Of a DNA stretch of 64,000 nucleotides, positions 45,820-57,281 are shown one piece after another. The position numbers and the translations under genes were made by a program. How positions within the stretch are numbered: the stretch's first letter is position 1; each line of letters starts with the position of its first letter. The stretch covers positions 20,150,001-20,214,000 of the forward strand of contig OU612068.1 in assembly GCA_914767715.1 (NCBI GenBank), given 5' to 3'. A model generated the notes under the pieces. The model had not been told where the DNA came from. It ran no database searches and saw only the letters and a list, made by a program, of their open reading frames with translations. Source of the stretch: Membranipora membranacea (taxonomy: Eukaryota > Bryozoa > Gymnolaemata > Cheilostomatida > Membraniporidae).

Positions 45820-47654
45820 GATCAGTCGGAATTCTCTTTTTAAGCTCAGCTTGAACCACCTGCTGAACAAACTGCTGATTGGCTGCTGAGGAGTTCAGGA
45901 AAAGAATAATTATTTTTGTTCTTTGAGGCGGTGAGATTTGAAGGACTGTTTTGCAGACGTTGAACTCTGATCGGGTGGATCAGATTAGGAGAATAATACA
46001 ATTCAATGCAAACAGTTTAATTTTGAGTCATCAGACTAAAAATGATTTGGTCAATTTTAGTTTTGCTTCAACAAAGTGACGGTTGAACGAAATTTTGTTA
46101 TCTTGCATCCCAGTAAAACTATTTGTCCATCCATCCCGGATTGGTTTCATTTCAATTATTCTGTAACTGTCTCTTGAGTTTTTTTCCCAAAACTGACACC
46201 TCATGCCAACATGTAATGGCTAACCAGTACCTTGAAACACCTCCTTATAGTTTTATTTTTGCATTTCATGGTTATACAATAATCCAATTCATTATTGTCT
46301 TTTGGGTAACCTTGATGTAGACTACAATATAATGCTAGTGAATTTCTAATTCAGTGGCATGATATCCCTTTATGTATTGCCTGAACCGTTTTTTTTCTTA
46401 ACTATGCTATTTTAGCTGGTATATTCCTATATTATTGTCTAGGTCCGTGTTCAATAAATTAAGGAATACTAATACTATTACTGTGTAGAATTTATAATCG
46501 AAACTGTTGCAGACAGGGTCGCCAACCTGCTTCAATACATCACAGTTTAGTTATTTGGAGTTATCTTTCCACGTGAGTTGCAGAAGTTCCTTCAAGCAAG
46601 GGGCCAAGGAGTTAACTCCTTGCTTCAAGCAACCGTGAAAATAAGATTGGAATAATGATTTTATAGTGTTCCTTTGATTATAAATATTGCATTTGTCCCA
46701 CGTTTCTGGTCTTCTTTTCATCAACTGACCTGTACCAAGTTAACGTCCCAACATGATTTTAAATCAACCCGTTTTACATTGAAAATACACCTGTCAGTAC
46801 TTACAGGGCTCAATATCAACGACAGCAGTGCTTTTGAATTGGCTACAGCCTGATTCGACATCAGTCCAGCTAATCAATTTCCATGAGAAAGGGTTATATT
46901 ATACAAGTTGACCTGAGTTAATTACAGGACTGTATTACCAACTAAAATCTGAAAGCTGGGTTTCCATGAGAGGATAACTCAAATGAATCCAAACTTGATC
47001 ACTTATTTCGATGTCCCAAACTGACTGTACTGATCTCACTACGGAGTTAGGGACAAACTCCCTGATCTCACAATAGTTCTAAAATCTATGTCTATAGACA
47101 GAAACTGAGCTGTCAGATAGAGCCAAGCTGACTCTGACTCTGATACATTATGATACGTTATTATATAATATAGTGTATAATAACTCTATGCTCTGATATG
47201 ACACTTGAGCCAATTAAAATGTTCAAGGAGGCTGTGCACTAGACTGATTTATTATTTTCCAAGAATAATTATAACTACAATACGGTTTCTAAGAACCAAA
47301 GAGAAAAAAAAGAGTGAAGAGAAGGAATAATGTGAAAGTAAAGAAATCTGATTGAATGGTTGGATGTTATGCTAAAATTAAAGTGAAAGTGTGTATCCCT
47401 TCAGCAGCCAGATTTGGAGACGCAAGGGCTTTCCATGATTACCAGCTGTAGGCTGTTGGTATTTTGTATTATGGATCAACCATTACATGAGAGGGAAAAA
47501 AGTTCCATAACTGTAACAGTTGTTAATACCAGTAGCAGGGCCATACCCCCCAGTGGTATCATGTACAGTTAAATTTAAGCCACGGCAGGCAATCCAGTGG
47601 CATATCAACAGCGGCGTATCTGCATGGTCATCAGTGATCAATATGATTTCTGTT
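45820..47654. other. 3' UTR of DNAJC7 copy 3 and intergenic DNA
   Basis: Homologous to 11997-13859. AATAAA lies near 46453. It contains the interrupted form of the 24-bp palindrome near 46594-46625. No gene. Confidence 0.6.
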
Positions 47655-50264
47655 TCAATATACTTTACAAAGGCTCGCTGGGTCTCCGCAATAGCAAAAA
47701 CCTGATGAGCCAGTCAATCCCCAGTCACCCTTTTGTCCCTTAGACCCAGTCACTCCGGCTTGACCTCTTTGACCCTGAATTCCAACAGCACCAGTATATC
47801 CCCTGGTACCAATAGAACCTTTTTGTCCTGTCTGGCCTGTGCTCCCATTTGTTCCCTTTGGACCCTTTCTACCAGCTCGCCCTGATGCACCTTTCTGTCC
47901 TGTACTGCCCGAGGCACCCTTCTGACCAGTTTGACCTTCAGCCCCTGCTAAACCATTTTTTCCTGTCAATCCTCTCTCTCCCTTGGGACCAACAACTCCG
48001 GTTTCCCCTTTAAGTCCACCTGTTGGCTCTCCTGAAAATAATATGAACAGATACCATGAGAATATTCGCCTGATAGGTGTTGGGTTTCTCTCTGGAAATT
48101 AGTTTTCTCGTTGAGATATAGATACAGAGAGTAATATTTGCACACCGTTAGAAAGCTGCTGAGTTACTGTGTTTGGCAACTAGAGAGCCCTGTCTTACCT
48201 TTCTGACCGTAGGCGCCTTTCTGACCAGGTTGACCTTTGCCACCTGTTGAGCCAACATTTCCTTTCAGTCCTGTGTTTCCTCTCTCTCCTTTTGGACCAA
48301 CAACTCCGGGGTCCCCTTTTATAGTCACTCCAGCGTCCCCTTTAATACCTCCTGATCCAGGGTCGCCTACATAGAAAACAAAAGAATAAGGGATTTAGGG
48401 TAAGGAGTTTTGTGTTTTTATTTCCCAACTGTAGGACACATTGAATATTTACTGTGATACAAATTAAAAGAATGTCCTCAGATTGTTTAATTCATAATAT
48501 GCAAGGTTATTTATTTTTTATTTTAGATTGGCACTTTTTACTGCTTCAGTGAAAACTCGCATTCTTGAAACTCACCTTTTTCACCAACCGTTCCTGGTGT
48601 CCCTTTATCTCCCTCACTACCCTTTTGACCTTCTCTACCCGATATACCAGGCTCTCCTTTGAGTGCAACTAAAGTCACGTTTTTATCATACTGATCTGTG
48701 AAAACCATTGAGTAAAGATTATTTAAAAGGGAACATTGTACAATCATGTTCGAAAGTCCTGCCGAAAAATCGGATCATGATTCTGAAGACACAATACCAA
48801 TGCATACCGTCTAAAATCTGAGTCATGTAGCGATATGAAAAGATTTGCCAGTAGATAGGGCAACCAAACAGTACACATCTCTACACTTATAGTATCTCAG
48901 ATGAATTTTAGAACTTGTGGAAAAGATATAAAGGGCTCAAAAAAGAACCTTCTGACCAGGGACACAATCACAGCACCACTAATATTATCTTGTTCGCAAA
49001 CGCAACATCTGCTAAAAATGTCTGAACACAGGATGTAATGGCTTTACCCTGTGATGGTATTTCACATAGCGGTTATTTGACATTTGCCAGATTTTTTGTA
49101 CATAAGGTTATGGTACTTCTAGGTTCAAATTTCAGTATTGAGTAGCATTTGATGCCATAAATGGTGCAAATACTTGTTTGTCACTGATCAGACCAGATTT
49201 TTTATTCATTAGAGAGCAATTACAAAAAATAAGATGCGATCCCGGGGATGGATCTATTTTAAGTGTGTAATATATCAGCCCCTCTAGTGTCTCATTTTCT
49301 ACTCATGACAAACCTGAATATCTGTTTAGGGAAGTTCCAAGTAACTGATGCTATTCAAATCTCACAGCTTGGTGAGTGATTGATAGTGGAATGAGACAAA
49401 ACGATTGAAGGAGATCATGTTATTCGAAGTATTCTAAGATATCTATTACAGTACTTACCCCTCAATCCTGTACATTGTTGTGATTGGACCACCATCTCCA
49501 GCCTCAAAGCTTCAACTTCTGCGCTCAAAGCCTTCAACTCAGCGCTGTGCGATTTCAAAGTAATTCCAGCCACTACAGCAGTGCCCACTGAGAGACAGAG
49601 TGTGATGGTGAGTAGCACTGCAATCACTAGTGTGATCCTCTGGTTACTGGCTTGAGGCTTTGGCCCTGTGACTTCTGTAGTCACTACTGAATTCGGTGAT
49701 TTTGTCTTCGATACAACTGACCTGTGTAATGAATATCACTTAAAGCTTCAATACGGATCAGACTGATTTAAATATCGTGAATATCTGATCAAAATTTTAC
49801 AATCCCTAACGATATTAGCCTACCTCATTAATTAGAAAAAGTTAAGTTTATGATCACAGATTCGATCAGTCTGAATAATTCCCAAAACCTCACCACACCA
49901 TAAAATAATATGATGAATATATATGATAAACAGCTTATAAAAATTTTTTTGGGAACATTGAAATAAAAGACAATACAAAATAAGGAGAGAAAATACAGTG
50001 ATAAAGAATCAATTATAGCAGCATTCAGGTATATATACATGTGTACATATTATCTGTTAACTGCAGCCAGTTCGAGAACCCAATACATCAACAACAGATG
50101 GCCTCAAAAAATTAATAATGTCAACATTCAATTTTTCAAATATACTTTTTTACTTACACATTGTTGTAGTAGTCATCTGCTGTAGACTGATAAATATGTC
50201 CATCTCCTTTTTTGAGCTCCATGTCAATTCCTTCATAATGATGTTGTTCATAATCGGCACTCAT
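47655..50264 (-). CDS. Collagen-like type II transmembrane protein, copy 3
   Basis: Exons are 50158-50264, 49459-49721, 48576-48695, 48199-48366 and 47655-48031. Phases match copies 1 and 2, and the product is 344 residues. It has a cytoplasmic Tyr-rich tail, one membrane span (about 65-91, with LVIAVLLTITLCLSVGTAVV), a coiled coil (SHSAELKALSAEVEALRLEM), then Gly-X-Y repeats. It ends GFCYCGDPASLCKVY, different from both sister copies after the C-x-C pair. No stop or frameshift is present. It is convergent with DNAJC7 copy 3. Its role in extracellular matrix or cell surface is inferred from layout only. Confidence 0.85.
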
Positions 50265-50547
50265 ATTTCTCCTTGTAAGCGCTAGACACGGCAGAGAGGG
50301 AATGAACGTATGGGTCAACATTGAGGCTGCAACTCATTTTATCCAAAACAATTTCATTGTCATCATTTGACTTCCTCCTCTTCATCTCATCTTTTACTTC
50401 CTCATGTGACTTCATGGGTAACTTCTTAATGTTTCTATGTTTGGTGATCAGATATATAGACCTGTAGCGATGTGTTTGTGCCATGCGGCTACTCCCAAAA
50501 CAAAAAAGTAGCCGCCTGGCAAGGCAAGTGGTCGGTCAGGAAATAAA
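50265..50547 (-). other. 5' flank of collagen copy 3
   Basis: Homologous to 7536-7810 and 16844-17130. The possible upstream ORF (PMKSHEEVKDEMKRRKSNDD) is out of frame with the collagen start here. Confidence 0.4.
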
Positions 50548-53500
50548 TTATACTCCAGCGCACTTTAAATTGTTGCATTTATGATCAATAATTTGATAAA
50601 TATAATGAAAATAATTATGTATTTCATTGAAATTTAAAAACATTTTGGAAAGCTAAACTAACAGTGCATCTATGCCCAATTAGAATTATGTTCACCGAAC
50701 AAAGCTTGTTAAGACAGGCTATGCATATGGATGAGTTTTGCACCAAATATATCAATTTAGACTATTTAGTCACAGGCCCGTAGATTTAGAGGAGGCAGGG
50801 AGGCACTGCCTCCCCTAGAATGCTAAATAGAGTGGCCTAAAACCGAATAATCCATGTCAGAATCAGCTCTCTGGGTTTTCTATTTGCTAATTAAATGCCT
50901 TGAATTGCTCAGGGAGGAACTAACAGCACCCTACCTGGTGATGCTATGGACTTTTGCCTCCCCTACCATTTTTTCTCAACTATGGCCCTGAGTCAATAAC
51001 AAAGTGCGTAAATTCCAGAATGACTTGTAAACCTGTTAGTTCCATTCTTTGATAAAACACTAGATTCAGTAGGGCGTCTAGCGGAAGAAGTTGGCCAATG
51101 ACATAAGCCATAATAATAATATAATAACATCCTTTTTTATATAAAACAATATTATGAAGTCTCAGACACGCTAAGTTATGCATTTTATTTATAGCCCCTC
51201 GACGATTGCCTGACTTATGAGTCTGACCTAGGTCAAGTTTAATCGAGTTTGCATGCATTGGAATTGCTCCTCCACTACTGATTGGCCAACTATTGAGTTG
51301 AGCATACGAGGAAGAAGAAGAAGAAATGAATTGAGCATACAGAGGGGTGACCGAAATATCATGAAAATGAATGTTGATGTCATATGGAGTTATATGGGAT
51401 TCATAGTTCAAACTATGGGAATCAATGTTGTTTGAAAGCATAGGCATGAGTGAAAAAATAGTTATGAGTATGGATGATCTACAGGTTATAGTTCCATCTG
51501 ACATGGTATGTTTGAGCACCTGAAACTGACATTGATGGAAAGGCCAACTCAGGCAGTAAGGCTTGGAATATAAGGATTTTAGCTTTGGTATAACACATTT
51601 GAAATTAGTGATGATTGAAGGTTACCCATACAACGGCTATAATAGGTTTGGCAACTTTGATCACGATTGCTGTTTGAAAGTATTGTATCTAATTGACTTC
51701 ATCTCTTGGTCCCGATAGTATCATCTGCAGTCAGCCCATCATCATCCAGTATTTTTGGGTTTTCAAATTCAACCACAAAAGACATACTGGCTTTATTTGG
51801 CTGACAGTAGGGGAGACCCCAAAGAACATTCTCATCCGCTATTTGAGCTAAAACAAGATGGTTGACTGAGATTTCGCCCCGTTTTTTTGGTATATGTTGG
51901 ATAGAGCAGATTTCGAATAATATTTTTGGGGGGGTTTTTGATCTCATCTTACTAACATGTCCAAAATTACTGGCGACAAAGCCCTCAGCTGTCTTTCCTC
52001 TTTCCATCGAGGTGTGTCCTGATCTGCACCATCAGAAGAAGACATTGAGAGTAGGAAATAATTCATCAGCTCCTCAGGTCAGTATCACGAGCTACCCCTT
52101 GACCGTAGACATCTTCTTTAAAAGCATGCACAATGAGCATTTTAGAAGTTATAGTAAGTATAAGCAACCCAAGCAGCGATACAATATGAGGAGCGTATCG
52201 GCCATAACAATATGACACTGATCCTCGAGCTACTGAACCATACCAGAAAACTGTACATAGGCAATATAAGACAAGATTATAAACACTGTCTGCACTATCT
52301 AGTCAAGAGTTATACATCGGCCAACAATACACGGCGAACAGCCTACCTGAACACAGTCACCAAACCAACATCAAGAACGATGCTCAGGTCAAAGTGTCCC
52401 ATGTTTAGATACATGGCACGACTAAATGAATACTGGCCAATATTTATATTGTTGTTCTTTTATTTTAAATCAATGAGATATATTATTTTTATACACCATG
52501 AGTTTTTTTTGGCTCTCTCATATTTTAAACACTTCGACCTTATTAGAAAAAACACTAATGGATTTTTTCATCGCCTAAATCCTTGATCAATAATAAAGCC
52601 GTTATATACAGTGTGCAAAATAATTCAGCTTAGCATACTTTAGTTGGAATCGTGTTCCTCAGCAAAAAGAGAAGACAACTGATTAGGCAGAGCAGGTTAA
52701 TGAGTGTGTATAGACAGTGATTCGGATGCTGATTTCTGTACAATAAACCAATAAATCACTTTAATTAACATTTTTTGATTGTTACCCATAAACACAACGT
52801 GCGCTGGCCATTATTCACCACTATGAGTTTATGTAGTAGGTTTATCTGTTCATACACGTCTGAGAAATGCGGCCTATTACCTAAAAACAAGCCATAGATA
52901 ACATTTAATTTGAGTTTCTATTTGAATTTTTTGTTGATCATAAATCAATTAATGCACTTCCCTCATGTTGGATGGAATCTAGGCTACCCACTCATCATTG
53001 ATTAAACTTATTCAGAGGTGGCCTTTCCTGGAATTGCAATGTTTTAACTAATGATTTTGTTTCATGTTCTTGGCAAGGGTAACTTGTATCCTTGATTCGT
53101 TTGATAACATACAAAACTGACAATCATTGTCGTTCATTTCATGATCTTTGAGATGAGAACAATGGCTTCCCATGTCTGATTGTGGTTGGGACCTCCCTTG
53201 AACTTTGAGCCTTTTTTGTAATATCAAAAATTCCTGTATCCATGATCAGACAAGAATCTGAAAAATATATCAATGTTTTGTTAATACTCAATTATGCCTC
53301 ATTGTATTCTCCTCTATCGAAGAAGTTTATCAGGTATAACATGTATGACCTCACTTAGCTAATCTTTCCGTTTTTTTATCCTAGTAAAACGACTGGAGCT
53401 CATGATATGCTATCTTAATTTAGCGTGTCTGTTTAGGAAATGCATGTACCAGTACTGGTCATCATTACCCCATTCTTTAGAGTGCGCAAGATCCATAGCC

Positions 53501-54060
53501 CATACCTGGCTGTTGTTCATAAATGTGATACCCATCTCGGACAGCAGACTCAATACTAGTGTCACTAGATTGACTAAATCTTTTGTGTAAAATATGAATT
53601 GTTCTCTGAGCGCTGAATATTCCTGGTGGGGGTGTGGAGAGGTCAGCAAATAAGAAAGGGAAGTGGTTTTATAAGTGGCAACAATAATCTCTTTCACAAA
53701 TCAAACTCTGATAACAGGGAGGGCGTTGGTGTTTTATATGGAGGGTGCAGATTTTTTTTATGGAGGGTGTTTTATATGAAGGGGTCTCATAGTTTTTAAG
53801 GAGCATCTGGCCTAGTACCTGCCCTATTAAACCTTTCAGACCAATGAGTCATGTCCGCATGGCTTGAGACAATTTAGCTTCCCATGCCAAATAAAAGTAA
53901 TTCCATGTACATGTAAATGTCCCAGAAAGGATAGCGGTGTTGAAAGGGAGCTTGAAGAGATCCAGAATAATGTCGAAAATATTGATAACGTGTAATGGCT
54001 AGCCTTGATGTCTTATATTTGAGAGTCCCATGCCTAGCATAGTCACTTTCGATAACAACC
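50548..54060. repeat. Spacer R, copy 3 (longest)
   Basis: Homologous to R1 (9268-10885) and R2 (17131-20166). Its right part, from about 52700, is also related to 57745-59740 and 63390-64000 in the GPCR array, so R joins the two duplication systems. Apart from the minus-strand ORF listed separately, no gene is supported. Confidence 0.65.
51699..52007 (-). CDS. Unknown 102-residue ORF conserved in R copies
   Basis: MERGKTAEGFVASNFGHVSK opens and ADDTIGTKR ends the frame. R2 keeps most of it but lacks the first Met codons' context, and R1 is shifted by a 13-bp deletion near 10466. I do not recognise a domain, signal or membrane segment. It may be an exon of a spliced gene or a chance ORF preserved only because the duplication is recent. 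Confidence 0.25.
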   Translation of the reverse strand: MERGKTAEGFVASNFGHVSKMRSKTPPKILFEICSIQHIPKKRGEISVNHLVLAQIADENVLWGLPYCQPNKASMSFVVEFENPKILDDDGLTADDTIGTKR

Positions 54061-54077
54061 AACTGTGGGATGAAACA

Positions 54078-54202
54078 AAGACTAAGTTCGATCCAGTTCG
54101 CCTCCATTTTGTATCGCTCTCCCTCCCCCTCGATCAGCTGCGGCTTGTCAGTGGAAGGGGAGAAAACCCCATTTCAGGTTAACTGGAACAAACTTGATCT
54201 AG
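54078..54202. mobile_element. TAGATCAAG-family miniature element
   Basis: CTAAGTTCGATCCAGTT at the left and AACTGGAACAAACTTGATCTAG at the right are imperfect inverted ends of the 4235-4386 family. The centre contains a diverged CCTCCCCCTCGATCAGCTGC segment. The counterpart in the second GPCR unit is 59768-59886. Confidence 0.6.
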
Positions 54203-55247
54203 GTGAAACATCATCCATAATCGGAGCAAAACCAAAAACAGTAATTGGAAGTATTTCCTCTATGCAAATTTTATCCTGGGGGCAAATCTCTTCAAAAACC
54301 AACAGAGATTAGACAAATTGATATCTGACCCTAGATATATAGAGGTTACACAGTTGCGACAGATCACAAATATGTCATGGCTAACGAGTTTGTGATATTC
54401 TATGAGGAAGCGGCTTGTGTTACATCAGCAATTTTTTCAATCAATTATTCTTGGCAAAACAAATGGAAGTTTAAATTATACGTGAGGGTTTGGGGGAAAT
54501 TGTGAAGGAAACACTGTATTGAAACTTATATAAAAACCTTAAATGTTTGATAGGTGAAGAAATTATGAAGGAAACACATGTATTGAACCACATTTAAAAA
54601 CCTTTAATGTCTGATAAGTGAAGAAATTATGAAGGACACAGGTATTGAAACAAATTTAAAAGTTTGATAAGTGAAATAATTAATTGCATTGAGTATATAT
54701 CCTCTCGACCACTAAGTATCCTAAATACACTCAGACCAGGTAATGACAAGATTTTTAATCAAGGCTTCTTATCGTTGGCCATCGGCAAAAATGCATTTCC
54801 TCATCTGATAGACAGAGTACATATATGTCAAATTCATCATATTTCAATAATAAATTGTGTATATATGCTGGAAATAGAGAGTATCTAGCCAAAAGGTCAT
54901 CTATTCTCCATAGTAAATAAAAAACAGACAGAGGCTTCATCCCAATTCAAGTATTTAGTTTGAAACACCATTACAACAAGATATTTCATATAAAATGAAT
55001 GACATGTCAATATCATCATCGAAAAATAATACAGTCATTGTCCATAGCCCATTGTCATAGCTGGTATGCAAGTGACAAGATGCCACTCAAAAACCTTCAA
55101 GCTTTCTTACATGCTGAGGTAATGCTTATGTGCCTGCCTTCTTCTTGGTGCATGTCGAGTCGAGTCATGTCGTGTTGACCTCACGTTCATATTACAGTGT
55201 TACCTAACCGCTGGTTGTCCATAGCCCAAGGCCCCAAACCTCCATGG
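54203..55247. other. Downstream flank of GPCR copy A
   Basis: AT-rich, with short repeated GAAGAAATTATGAAGGA-type units around 54500-54640. It is homologous to 59887-60901. No gene is recognised. Confidence 0.5.
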
Positions 55248-56240
55248 TCAAACATTGCTTGAACTGTCTAAGGCAGAGACTCGACTCACAGAGACCAGAA
55301 GCTTTTTAAACTTGGGCAAGTGTGAATAATAGATGATAAAACCCATTCCGCTGTTTGAGAACAGCACGTTGTATATAAGAAAAGCAATCCACAATGGAGG
55401 GTCAGAGTGGGGCACTGCCGTCCATATGGCCTCAACTATTACTGGCGACCAGCATAAGTAATATAGTCCAAGTGTAGAAGCTACAGTCTTCACAGCACCA
55501 ATCACCTTTTTTCTGTTGCTGCTTCGCAGCGACAGGATTTTTTTGATGATGCAGATATGAGTAATCAGTTGTATCAGCAGAGGCAGCAGTATGAATAAAA
55601 CTCCACGAGTTGCGTAGAAAATTGGACTCTTTGCGAAAAGGCTGAATGGGATGAAAGGATGGAACACCATCTCTAGTGCTCCAGTGTATAAAAATATGAT
55701 GTCAAATACCAGTGGTAAGAGGAAGCAGAGCGATATGGCGGCTACAGCGATTTTCTTAGATGAGTATAATGTGCAGCTTCTATGTCGCATCGGCATGTGA
55801 ATAGAAATATATCTTTCGATGCTCATCGCCGAATGTATCCATGACGTTGTGCCAATTGGCATCGCAAAAATAAATCCCAACACAGCGAATCCAGCAGGGG
55901 ATAGCGTTATGCTGCCGTTGATAATAGTCACAATCATACAACTGACAGGAATCAACGTCACAATGTCAGCTATAGCTAAGCCGATCATGAAGTAATGCTG
56001 CAACTGTAAAACCTTCATTCGGCTAAATGTCACGAGTACTAAAATATTGGTGATCAGTATGAAGAGAAACACTGCTGCCGGGATGATAGAGATTTCCTGA
56101 GGCAGCGCAGAATGATATTCCATCCAGACGGAGCTATTCATGTCCACCAGCATGTTTATAATACAATGAGTTGAGTCGTTTTTACACCTTGTAATGGTTG
56201 AGCCCTTCACACACAGGAAAATGATTAAAATTTCAATCAT
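55248..56240 (-). CDS. Rhodopsin-class GPCR, copy A (intronless)
   Basis: 330 residues with seven hydrophobic segments. Class A marks: N65 in TM1 (TNILVLV), LAIAD with D92 in TM2, ERY at 142-144 in place of DRY ending TM3, and CWSP at 263-266 in TM6. TM7 departs from the family: NSGMGFIIYY (296-305) has GFIIY where NPxxY is expected. I see no Cys pair for the usual TM3-ECL2 disulfide. The first about 20 residues look like a signal peptide. Single-exon GPCRs in tandem arrays are common in non-bilaterian animals. The ligand is unknown. Start: first Met, preceded on this strand by the TGATTGAAA-rich flank. Confidence 0.85.
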   Translation of the reverse strand: MIEILIIFLCVKGSTITRCKNDSTHCIINMLVDMNSSVWMEYHSALPQEISIIPAAVFLFILITNILVLVTFSRMKVLQLQHYFMIGLAIADIVTLIPVSCMIVTIINGSITLSPAGFAVLGFIFAMPIGTTSWIHSAMSIERYISIHMPMRHRSCTLYSSKKIAVAAISLCFLLPLVFDIIFLYTGALEMVFHPFIPFSLFAKSPIFYATRGVLFILLPLLIQLITHICIIKKILSLRSSNRKKVIGAVKTVASTLGLYYLCWSPVIVEAIWTAVPHSDPPLWIAFLIYNVLFSNSGMGFIIYYSHLPKFKKLLVSVSRVSALDSSSNV

Positions 56241-56921
56241 ATTTTAATCTTTTATTCACCAACAAAAATTGGGTGAAAATCTGATTGAAGTCTGATTGAA
56301 ATGAAAAATCACCTAACATCATCAGGTTTATATGTGGGCAAAATCTGATTGAAATGGGAGCATTTTATGCTATTGATGCTATATTAAAAATGATTGAAAT
56401 CTGATTGAAATGAAGATTGCATATTGATTGAAACCCAGTGTCTGAGCAATAAAACCTGTGATTCTAATATGATTGAAACAAAGCTGTGTTGAGAGTAAAG
56501 TCATTTTTAGGTTGCTAATGGAAATTTATGGTTAAAATATGATTGAAATTTGACCACATTGTGATTTAATGTAGCATGATTTGCTATGGTATTGATATCT
56601 TATTGAAATTTGGTTCTGTGTGATTGAATTATGAGCTTTGTTCAAATCGTCTGATTGATATTTGATCATAATTATCATTGAGAAGCATAGAATTGCAGTC
56701 CTTTTTTCTCACAACAGAGGACAGCTTCTAAACATTATCTTTTGACGCTGGTCTTTTTATTATCATAGAAAATATTTTTACAATATTTATTCTTGGTATA
56801 ATTATTTCACAGATTATACTTATTAAAAAAATGACAAACAGGAAATTCAGATGCAGCAGGAAAATCAAATCAAATAGTAGAAATACAGAAATTTTAAAAA
56901 GAGAATTACAGTCAATAATTT
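56241..56921 (-). repeat. Iterated TGATTGAAA motif upstream of GPCR copy A
   Basis: About ten copies of TGATTGAAA or a one-base variant lie between 56280 and 56665 with irregular spacing (TTTCAATCA on the gene's strand). This is the intergenic space between the GPCR start and the end of the next gene. The arrangement is kept in the second unit (61900-62340). 56700-56921 holds nothing recognised. Confidence 0.7.
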
Positions 56922-57281
56922 TTAAATTTGATCAAAATAAGCCCAAAGCTTTATCTGGGAAGCTGTCACGTCACTACGAATAGGTTTTGGCACACCCAGC
57001 AGCTTCTCTAAGAAAACACAGACAGTCTCGTGGTGTTGCGTTAAATATTGTGAATGAAAGACGAATGTCGACTTTACGTAAAATATCCACATGTTGAGGT
57101 CATCCATGAATGGAAAGACCTCATCGCCAGTCGGATATTTTACGTGAAAGACGTCAATGTCTTTCATTAACGTAATGTACCCTTTTGTGTCAGACTTGGC
57201 AGCTGGCGGCGATTGATGGATTAACTTTGACCTGTACTTTGCCAGCTGCCCACTCAGTAGTTTGTTGATCCGATCACTCAT
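56922..57281 (-). CDS. Unknown 119-residue protein, copy A
   Basis: MSDRINKLLSGQLAKYRSKL opens and KLWAYFDQI ends the ORF. On this strand the ATG is preceded by a good acceptor (CTGCTTTTCCAG, then GAGACAAG), so an upstream non-coding exon is likely. There is no signal peptide, membrane span or domain I recognise, and the middle (PFMDDLNMWIFYV) is aromatic-rich. The tandem copy at 62577-62933 differs by a few substitutions and one in-frame codon deletion, which suggests the frame is under selection. Confidence 0.5.
   Translation of the reverse strand: MSDRINKLLSGQLAKYRSKLIHQSPPAAKSDTKGYITLMKDIDVFHVKYPTGDEVFPFMDDLNMWIFYVKSTFVFHSQYLTQHHETVCVFLEKLLGVPKPIRSDVTASQIKLWAYFDQI

Noticed and set aside
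50980-51519. 179-residue ORF in spacer R3 (minus)
   Set aside because: The paralogous R1 and R2 regions break this frame and it spans part of a miniature element; likely chance.
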